Positions 21,991 through 27,104 of a DNA stretch of 30,579 bases are shown here, one piece after another (position 1 is the stretch's first letter; the number at the start of each line of letters is the position of its first letter). Origin of the DNA: CAYYJV01 sp964486395 (GTDB lineage Bacteria > Patescibacteriota > Minisyncoccia > Minisyncoccales > MHMH01); assembly GCA_964486395.1 (NCBI GenBank), contig CAZALP010000002.1:1-30579 (forward strand). Reading direction: 5' to 3'. A program made the position numbers and the translations under genes. The notes below the pieces were generated by a model. It was not told the DNA's origin, did no database searches, and saw nothing but the letters and a program-made list of their open reading frames with translations.

Positions 21991-22914
21991 TCATGTTCCG
22001 CTTGTTTTGAGGTATTCATAGGCCGATAAAGCGGCTTGGCAGCCCTGGCCGGCCGCCACCACAATTTGTTTCCATTTAGCATCGGTAACGTCTCCAGCGG
22101 CAAAAAGTCCGGGAGTGCGGGTTTGGCAAGTTTTAGGATTGATCTTTATCTCGTCTTTTTTGTTAAAATCCACTAAATCTTTAACGAAGGAAGTGGCCGG
22201 CTGGTTCCCGATTTCTACAAAAACTCCCTGAACCCGCAAGGTTTGAAGTTTTTTTGATTTCCTGTCCTGATAAACCACGGAATCAACAAAATCCTTCCCC
22301 TGGATTTTCTTTAGGGCGGCCGAAGTTATAACTTCTATTTTTTTCATCTTTTCCGCCCGCTGTTGGTTTTCCTCGCTTGCCTTCACCTTGGAGGCAAATT
22401 CTAAAATATACACTTTCTTGGCGTATTTTGTCATGAATGCGGCCGCTTCAAATCCGGAATTTCCTCCGCCGATCACGGCCACTTCTTTATCTGAAAATAA
22501 GGGACCGTCGCAGCTGGTGCAATAGCTTACACCCTTTCCTATGAATTTTTTTTCGCCGGGCACTTCCAGGGGCCGGGGGTCGGCTCCGGAAGTTATAATG
22601 ACTGCTTTTGCCTGAAATCGTTTTCTGGAACTAGTGAAAACTGCAAAGCCGCTGCTGATTTTTTTAATTTTCCCCACTGTGTCTTTTTCAATATCAATTT
22701 TATTTTTCCTTAAATGCTTCTCAAATTTTTGAATTAATTCCCAGCCGGATATTTTTTCAAAACCGGGATAATTCTCTATATCCACGGTCTTTCTGGCCAT
22801 TTGGCCGCCGAAATCATTGGCAATCAGAAGAGTTATAAGTTTTTGCCTGGCGGCATAAATGCCCGCCGTCATTCCGGCCGGCCCTCCGCCGACAATAATT
22901 AAATCATAAGTCAT
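21991..22914 (-). CDS. trxB: Thioredoxin reductase-like flavoprotein (AhpF-type NAD(P) domain)
   Basis: A 307-aa FAD enzyme. FAD motif GGGPAGMTAGIYAARQ (9-24), redox pair C132-T-S-C135 in YCTSCDGPLF, and C-terminal FAD motif GLFAAGDVTD. The pyridine-nucleotide region reads VIGGGNSGFEAA then ILEFASKVKASE. It lacks the HRR-type motif that binds NADPH phosphate and matches the AhpF pattern (GGGNSG, LLEFAPEMKA), which uses NADH. It also lacks the AhpF N-terminal domain. The likely partner is the CPYC glutaredoxin-like protein at 17511-17744. It overlaps nnrD by 4 nt. Confidence 0.92.
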   Translation of the reverse strand: MTYDLIIVGGGPAGMTAGIYAARQKLITLLIANDFGGQMARKTVDIENYPGFEKISGWELIQKFEKHLRKNKIDIEKDTVGKIKKISSGFAVFTSSRKRFQAKAVIITSGADPRPLEVPGEKKFIGKGVSYCTSCDGPLFSDKEVAVIGGGNSGFEAAAFMTKYAKKVYILEFASKVKASEENQQRAEKMKKIEVITSAALKKIQGKDFVDSVVYQDRKSKKLQTLRVQGVFVEIGNQPATSFVKDLVDFNKKDEIKINPKTCQTRTPGLFAAGDVTDAKWKQIVVAAGQGCQAALSAYEYLKTSGT

Positions 22915-23777
22915 ACTTTTATAGCCTTGGGGATTTCTTCTATTAAATCCGTGGCTAGGACAGATTCGCCAAATTTTTGGGCGGCTAGCTTGCCGGCAGA
23001 GCCGTTAATGTAGGCGGCAGCGCAAGCGGCTTGGAAAACATCCGTTCCTCTGGCCATCAAGGCTCCGGCAATGCCAGCCAAGGTGTCTCCGGTGCCTCCC
23101 ACAGTAAGCTTGGAGCTGCCTTCTTTGTTGACCATCGTTTTTCCGCCGTTGGAAATAATATCTGTTTTGCCTTTCAGCAAAATGGTGGTTTGGAGCCTTT
23201 TGGCTTCTTCCCGCACGATTTTTATTTTTTCTGCGTCGGATTTTCCAATCACTTCCTTGCCCGTCAAAACGAAAAATTCGTAACCGTGGGGAGTAAAAAG
23301 AAAATCCTTGCCTTTGAAAACTTCCGGCCTTTCTGCCACAGCATGAATGGCATCGGCATCCAGCACGAGAGGGACGGCAACCTGAGAAAGGTATTCGCAG
23401 ACAGCTGCCTGGGTTTCTTCCGTCCTTCCTATGCCTCCTCCGATCACCACAGCTGATTTGCCCTTAGCCACCGCCTGAGCGGATTTTGTCATTCCGATTA
23501 AAGTGGGCAAATGCTCTCCCTCCAGCCATTTGCCCTCCAAAGGAAGAGTTGCCAAATTGGGGGAAAAAGAAGCTATGATGTCCGCCGCCCTCCTGGGAGC
23601 TATAATTCTTACCATATCCACTCCGGCCCTGAAAGCCGACAAGGCGGAAAGCGCGGGAGAGCCGGAATAATATTCAGAACCTCCTATGACCAGCAAAAGC
23701 CCGAAGTCGTATTTATGAACTCCGGACGGCCTGGCTTTATAAATATTTTTTAAGATGTTTTTTGAGACTGTCTCCAT
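22911..23777 (-). CDS. nnrD: ADP/ATP-dependent NAD(P)H-hydrate dehydratase
   Basis: Repairs damaged NADH and NADPH hydrates. Ribokinase-like fold of 288 aa with LLVIGGSEYYSGSPALSALSAFRAG near the N-terminus, VVIGGGIG, LDADAI, FTPHGYEF and the catalytic loop GGTGDTLAGIAGAL. The NnrE epimerase domain often fused in front is absent, so NnrE is separate or missing. Its start lies 41 nt inside the galU 3' end, and its stop overlaps the flavoprotein reductase by 4 nt, placing NAD(P)H repair next to an NAD(P)H-using enzyme and GAPDH. Confidence 0.94.
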   Translation of the reverse strand: METVSKNILKNIYKARPSGVHKYDFGLLLVIGGSEYYSGSPALSALSAFRAGVDMVRIIAPRRAADIIASFSPNLATLPLEGKWLEGEHLPTLIGMTKSAQAVAKGKSAVVIGGGIGRTEETQAAVCEYLSQVAVPLVLDADAIHAVAERPEVFKGKDFLFTPHGYEFFVLTGKEVIGKSDAEKIKIVREEAKRLQTTILLKGKTDIISNGGKTMVNKEGSSKLTVGGTGDTLAGIAGALMARGTDVFQAACAAAYINGSAGKLAAQKFGESVLATDLIEEIPKAIKV

Positions 23778-24615
23778 ATTTTTGATGCTTCAGAGAAAAA
23801 TAAAAGAAAGAGTGAAGCCAGCGGGATTTGTCTCCGCATTCCAGCCATTCCCCCTCTATTTCCTGCCCATAGATTATTTTACCATCCCGGGTCATTTTCT
23901 CTAAGGCATCAGCCAAAATTATCTCGCCGCGATGATTGAACGGTATTTTTTTAAGATAGTCAAAAACCTCGGGCACAAGAACGTATCTGCCCACCACCGC
24001 CAAATCGGATGGAGCCGATTCGACAGAGGGCTTTTCAACGATTTTTTTAATTTTGTAGAGTCTGGCGGCAATCTTGTCTGTGGCAGCTATGCCGTAATGG
24101 GAAATTTTCTCCTGAGGAATTTTTTTCAAAGCGACCACTGGCTTCTGGCATGTTTTGTAAACTTGTAGGAGCTGCAAAAGGCAGGGGGCTTTAGAATCGA
24201 CAATATCGTCTGTAAAGAAAACCGCGCAGGGTTCGTCACCCACAATTTTCTTTGTTTGCAAAATAGCGTGGCCGTCTCCCAAAGGTCGTTTTTGAATGGC
24301 AAAGGAAAAAGAAAAACTTCGGACGAGCTCGTCCAATTCTTTTAATTCTGCCAAGATTGCCTCTTTTTTCCTTTCTTTCAAAATCTTTTCCAGTTTGGGA
24401 GATTTCTTGAAGTAATCCAAAATTTCATTCTTTTTCCCCGGACTGATTACGAAAACAATATCAGTAATTCCGGAAGCCAAAGCTTCCTCCAGCAAATACC
24501 TGATGATGGGTTTGTCGGCCAAAGGCAGAATTTCTTTTGGCACCGCCTTGGACAAAGGCAAAAATCTGGTTGCCAGACCTGCGACTAGAATAACAGCTTT
24601 TTTAACTTCAGCCAT
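23737..24615 (-). CDS. galU: UTP-glucose-1-phosphate uridylyltransferase
   Basis: Makes UDP-glucose for glycan synthesis. Nucleotidyltransferase motif LVAGLATRFLPLSKAVPKEILPLADKP (11-37; Ala replaces the usual Gly in GLGTRF), followed by QKRPLGDGHAIL (UTP binding), FFTDDIVD (metal Asp) and KIVEKP. Length is 292 aa, the normal size. It is the first gene of the long unit that ends with gap. An extended -10 box (TGGTAAAAT) lies about 20 nt upstream, so this mRNA, unlike others in the window, has a short leader. Confidence 0.95.
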   Translation of the reverse strand: MAEVKKAVILVAGLATRFLPLSKAVPKEILPLADKPIIRYLLEEALASGITDIVFVISPGKKNEILDYFKKSPKLEKILKERKKEAILAELKELDELVRSFSFSFAIQKRPLGDGHAILQTKKIVGDEPCAVFFTDDIVDSKAPCLLQLLQVYKTCQKPVVALKKIPQEKISHYGIAATDKIAARLYKIKKIVEKPSVESAPSDLAVVGRYVLVPEVFDYLKKIPFNHRGEIILADALEKMTRDGKIIYGQEIEGEWLECGDKSRWLHSFFYFSLKHQKYGDSLKKHLKKYL

Positions 24616-24636
24616 ATTTATTATTTATCCATTCTT

Positions 24637-24665
24637 ATTTTACCACACCAAATCAATAGCACAAA
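24637..24665 (-). promoter_or_regulatory. Candidate galU promoter (extended -10)
   Basis: Minus strand TGG followed by TAAAAT (24637-24642), an extended -10 of the TGnTATAAT type. The -35 region is weak (TTTGTG, 24660-24665, 17-bp spacer). Predicted start is near 24630, about 15 nt before the galU ATG. Confidence 0.5.
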
Positions 24666-24668
24666 TAT

Positions 24669-24779
24669 AGTATGCTTTTTGCACCATCTGCACCACTTAC
24701 TTAACTTGTTCAAATCAAGCAATTGACACAAAAGTTCATTGCTATGTAGCAGTATACTTTCTGCACGACTTGCAAAACT
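24669..24779. repeat. Diverged 30-bp direct repeats upstream of galU
   Basis: Two related stretches on the plus strand, each starting AGTAT(G/A)CTTT and ending ACTT, the first near 24670-24699 and the second near 24750-24779. Each holds two TGCA cores about 8-9 bp apart (TGCACCATCTGCACCA in the first). They agree at roughly three quarters of positions. They lie upstream of the galU -10 box, where an activator or repressor could bind. Confidence 0.4.
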
Positions 24780-24791
24780 TTTTCAATTCTA

Positions 24792-24828
24792 ACAAAAATG
24801 TTAGACACCGGGTGTCTAACATTTTTGT
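24792..24828. terminator. 37-nt perfect palindrome, bidirectional terminator after ftsZ
   Basis: Arms of 18 bp at 24792-24809 and 24811-24828 around a single base. The core TTAGACACC/GGTGTCTAA is flanked by ACAAAAATG and CATTTTTGT, giving an A-tract, stem and U-tract on both strands. It lies 21 nt after the ftsZ stop and would end that transcript. Confidence 0.75.
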
Positions 24829-24849
24829 CCTTAAAATATAGTTGGGCAA

Positions 24850-26394
24850 TTATTGTTTTTCCTCTGTTTTGCGGCGTAAAAAAGCGGGGATATCCCATTG
24901 ATTTTCTTGCTCTAGCAAGTCTTTTTCCGTTTTTTCCGCCTCTTTTCTCAAATCCAAAGCGTTTTTCCTGGTGGGAGGTTTTTGCTCCGGTTCCTCGGGT
25001 CTTGGCTTGGAATTGCTTCCCGCTAAATTTTTAGTAGGCGGTTTCGGTTTCGCTTTCAGTTTTGGTTTTGGTTTTGGTTTGGGTTTGGGTTTTGGCTTAG
25101 ATTTTAGTCTTGGATTTTTCTTGGGCTTTTTTCTTTTTGGCTTGGGCTGTGTGCGAACAATGGGCTTTTCCTTCGGCGGCTCGGGCTCTGGTTCGGATTC
25201 CGGCTTCAGGTCGGGCTTGGATTTTCGTTTTGGCTTGAGCTTTGTCTCTTTGCCGCATCCCACCGCCAACAAAGTAATTCTGACTTTGTCTTTGTAGGAT
25301 GCGTCCTGAGAAACACCGAAAATGATTTTAGCTCTTTTGTTGAAATCGGCAATTGTCCGCGAAATTTCCTCGACCTCCCTCATTCCCAAATCTTGAGAAG
25401 CCGTAATGTTATAGATTATCTTTTCAGCTCCCAAGATGCCATACTCTGACAAAGGGCTTTTTAAAACTTCCTTTACCACCTCTCCCGATCTGCCGGAACC
25501 CTGGGAGGTAATACTGTTCAAATACGACAATTTGCCGCGGCCCTCCAGAATAGTTTTGAGATCGGCAAAATCAATATTAATCAATCCCGGCAGATAAATC
25601 ATTTCGATCAATCCCTTGAGATTTTGAGCCAATCTCTTGTTTATGGAAGAAAAGGCCTGAGTAATGGAAGTCGATTTGTCGATAATCTTAAAGATGTTTT
25701 CGTTGGGAATAATGCAAAAAGCGTTAAGATGGGGAGCGATTCTTTCCAGGCTACTTTTGGCGGCTTGGAGCTTTTTACTTCCTTCGAATTTAAAAGGCAA
25801 AGTAAATATGCCGAAAGTCATCACTCCCATTTCTTTGGCTATTTTGGCAAACTCGGGGCACGCTCCCGAACTCGTCCCTCCGCCGAAAGTGGACACCAAA
25901 ATACACAAATCGATTCCCTTAAAAAGTCTGGCTATTTTGTTCCTTTCCTCTCTGGCGGCTTTCTGGCCCACTTTAGCATCCATTCCGCATCCCAAGCCCC
26001 GCGTCAAATTATGACCGAATTGAAAAATTCTGACGGCCTTCACTATTCCCTTTAGGGCCTGAAGGTCGGTGTTGGCTGCCACAAAATCCACCCTATTCAA
26101 CTGGGGAGCGATTTCAGAAACAATAGAGCATCCGCCACCGCCCACGCCTATCACTCTAATGCGGGCTCTGTGGACAGTTTCTCCCGGGGCTTCCGCCTTT
26201 TTTTTCTTTCGAGCCCGGAGTTTTAGAGCAGGACTTCGGGATTTCTTTTTCTTCTGTGCTCTCCTTGACTTCTTAACCTTTTTGCCAACTTTTTTCTTCA
26301 GAGACCTCTTGGGTTTCTTTTTCTTTCGCTGTGTGCGAACAGTGGACCGTATGCGAACAGTGGTTTTTTTAGTTTTCTTTTTCTTTTTGGGCAT
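24850..26394 (-). CDS. ftsZ: Cell division protein FtsZ with polybasic N-tail and Lys/Pro linker
   Basis: Tubulin-fold GTPase of 514 aa (usual about 380-400). Residues 1-75 are almost entirely Lys/Arg with a few Ser, Thr and Val. The GTPase core follows: VIGVGGGGCS (81-90), the tubulin signature as GGGTSSG (171-177; normally GGGTGTG, so Gly becomes Ser at 175), TLPFKFEG, and the T7 loop NIDFAD with both acidic residues. A long Lys/Pro/Glu linker (about 395-495) includes a run of Lys-Pro repeats. The C-terminal peptide WDIPAFLRRK (500-509) matches the conserved tail that binds FtsA and other partners. Three copies of the 18-bp repeat lie in the N-tail and linker. It is a single-gene unit. Confidence 0.93.
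   Translation of the reverse strand: MPKKKKKTKKTTVRIRSTVRTQRKKKKPKRSLKKKVGKKVKKSRRAQKKKKSRSPALKLRARKKKKAEAPGETVHRARIRVIGVGGGGCSIVSEIAPQLNRVDFVAANTDLQALKGIVKAVRIFQFGHNLTRGLGCGMDAKVGQKAAREERNKIARLFKGIDLCILVSTFGGGTSSGACPEFAKIAKEMGVMTFGIFTLPFKFEGSKKLQAAKSSLERIAPHLNAFCIIPNENIFKIIDKSTSITQAFSSINKRLAQNLKGLIEMIYLPGLINIDFADLKTILEGRGKLSYLNSITSQGSGRSGEVVKEVLKSPLSEYGILGAEKIIYNITASQDLGMREVEEISRTIADFNKRAKIIFGVSQDASYKDKVRITLLAVGCGKETKLKPKRKSKPDLKPESEPEPEPPKEKPIVRTQPKPKRKKPKKNPRLKSKPKPKPKPKPKPKLKAKPKPPTKNLAGSNSKPRPEEPEQKPPTRKNALDLRKEAEKTEKDLLEQENQWDIPAFLRRKTEEKQ
25146..25163 (-). repeat. 18-bp dispersed unit, copy 4 (ftsZ linker)
   Basis: Minus strand CCATTGTTCGCACACAGC, one base from the consensus apart from the R position. 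It encodes PIVRTQP in part of the Lys/Pro linker. Confidence 0.85.
26328..26363 (-). repeat. 18-bp units, copies 5 and 6 in tandem (ftsZ N-tail)
   Basis: Minus strand, 26346-26363 CCACTGTTCGCATACGGT followed directly by 26328-26345 CCACTGTTCGCACACAGC. They encode TVRIRS and TVRTQR. This is the same tandem 18-bp arrangement as at the end of rpmE, some 22.7 kb away. Confidence 0.88.
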
Positions 26395-26402
26395 CTTTCT
26401 CC

Positions 26403-26432
26403 ATTATATGCCTGGTCAAAAAAACAAGTCAA
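26403..26432 (-). promoter_or_regulatory. ftsZ promoter, probably leaderless
   Basis: Minus strand TTGACT (26427-26432), 18-bp spacer, TATAAT (26403-26408), 8 nt to the ATG. A GGAG lies in those 8 nt, but a start 7 nt after the -10 box would leave it out of the mRNA. The -35 box directly follows the terminator at 26433-26463. Confidence 0.75.
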
Positions 26433-26463
26433 GTAAAAAAGCGAGGGTTAGGTCCCCCGCTTT
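26433..26463 (-). terminator. Minus-strand intrinsic terminator upstream of ftsZ
   Basis: Minus strand AAAGCGGGGG (26454-26463) pairs with CCCTCGCTTT (26438-26447) with one G-T wobble and a 6-nt loop, followed by T-rich sequence. On the plus strand the wobble becomes an A-C mismatch, so it is directional. It would stop transcription coming from pyrG through the antisense of rpmA, or a short transcript from the TATAAT at 26479-26484. Confidence 0.75.
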
Positions 26464-26566
26464 GGACACAATTCTTGTATTATACTTAAAGTAAGTGCCT
26501 TCCGCCCTGAGCTTTTGAAATAGCACCGAGAATTTCCGGCAGGAAACTGTAATAATTTGAAGAAAA

Positions 26567-26593
26567 TTGACAGAGTAATTAATTTTTGATAAT
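26567..26593 (+). promoter_or_regulatory. Candidate rpmA promoter
   Basis: TTGACA (26567-26572, exact consensus), 15-bp spacer, GATAAT (26588-26593), 10 nt to the rpmA ATG. The spacer is short, which lowers confidence. No Shine-Dalgarno sequence precedes the ATG. Confidence 0.55.
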
Positions 26594-26603
26594 GTAAATT
26601 TGT

Positions 26604-26876
26604 ATGGCCAAGACAAAAGCTGCAGGATCAACCAAACTGGGAAGAGACTCCCTGCCCAAATATCTAGGAATTAAGCTTTTTGGAGGGCAAAAAGCCAAAC
26701 CCGGGCAAATAATAATAAAACAGCGGGGCTCTAAATTCCTTCCCGGAAAAAACGTAAAGCGCGGAAGAGACGACACCCTCTTCGCCACGGCCGAGGGTGT
26801 AGTTAGCTTTTCCACCAAAAGAAAAAGAAAATTTGATAATTCCCAAAGAATAGTAAAAGTGGTTAATGTAGAATAA
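26604..26876 (+). CDS. rpmA: 50S ribosomal protein bL27
   Basis: bL27 of 90 aa near the peptidyl-transferase centre. N-terminal MAKTKAAGSTKLGRDSLPKYLG and central QRGSKFLPGKNVKRGRDDTLFA match the family, and no cleavable N-terminal extension is present. The usual upstream partner rplU (bL21) is missing here. The last 48 nt, including the stop codon, belong to a perfect 49-bp repeat whose second copy lies at 26991-27039. It is convergent with pyrG. Confidence 0.96.
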   Translation: MAKTKAAGSTKLGRDSLPKYLGIKLFGGQKAKPGQIIIKQRGSKFLPGKNVKRGRDDTLFATAEGVVSFSTKRKRKFDNSQRIVKVVNVE

Positions 26877-26877
26877 A
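26829..26877 (+). repeat. 49-bp direct repeat, copy 1 (3' end of rpmA)
   Basis: Identical over 49 bp to 26991-27039. It covers the last codons and stop of rpmA. It opens with AAATTTGATAATT, which is also the reverse complement of the bases starting at 26877. Confidence 0.95.
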
Positions 26878-27003
26878 ATTATCAAATTTTCACAGGAGGG
26901 GTCGGGAGGATTGGGTATCCTCCCGTGGTGGAAAACCAGCGAGCCGAAGGCGAGCGCCAGAAACCGAAGGTGTCTGGGGAGCGAAGCGACAAATTTGATA
27001 ATT
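26877..27003 (+). mobile_element. Possible small insertion element with inverted-repeat ends
   Basis: A 127-bp segment bounded by AATTATCAAATTT (26877-26889) and its reverse complement AAATTTGATAATT (26991-27003). The inside is GC-richer than the flanks and has a hairpin GGGAGGAT/ATCCTCCC, then a stretch rich in GAG, GCG and GAA (GGAGCGAAGCGAC) and an imperfect hairpin around AGAAACCGAAGGTGTCT. It encodes no protein. Related fragments (GGGGTCGGG and AGAAACCGAAAGTTTCT) occur near 30466-30500. It could be a MITE-like element or an integration scar; the type is a working guess. Confidence 0.45.
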
Positions 27004-27039
27004 CCCAAAGAATAGTAAAAGTGGTTAATGTAGAATAAA
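26991..27039 (+). repeat. 49-bp direct repeat, copy 2 (pseudo 3' end of rpmA)
   Basis: Perfect copy of the rpmA 3' end including its stop codon, 162 bp downstream of the original and outside any gene. Confidence 0.95.
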
Positions 27040-27069
27040 CTACGAATATAAATAAAATATTCTGGTCTG

Positions 27070-27102
27070 AAACTTCCATACTCTAGGGTATGGAAGTTTT
27101 TG
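27070..27102. terminator. Terminator between convergent rpmA and pyrG
   Basis: 12-bp perfect stem AAACTTCCATAC (27070-27081) / GTATGGAAGTTT (27088-27099), 6-nt loop, followed on the plus strand by a T-run. It is strongest for rpmA; on the minus strand the U-tract is short. Confidence 0.8.
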
Positions 27103-27104
27103 TC

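Noticed and set aside
25020..25140. Repeated CCAAAA/TTTTGG motif as a CRISPR or tandem-repeat locus
   Set aside because: It is codon-level Lys-Pro repetition inside ftsZ, with no spacer structure and no cas genes.
24971..25297. Plus-strand open frame rich in Gly and Phe, opposite the ftsZ linker
   Set aside because: It is the antisense of the Lys/Pro repeat codons of ftsZ; the frame is open only because of low complexity.
26328..26363. The 18-bp unit as a LexA/DinR box
   Set aside because: Only the CGAAC half-site is present, without the matching GTTCG half, and the copies lie inside coding sequences.
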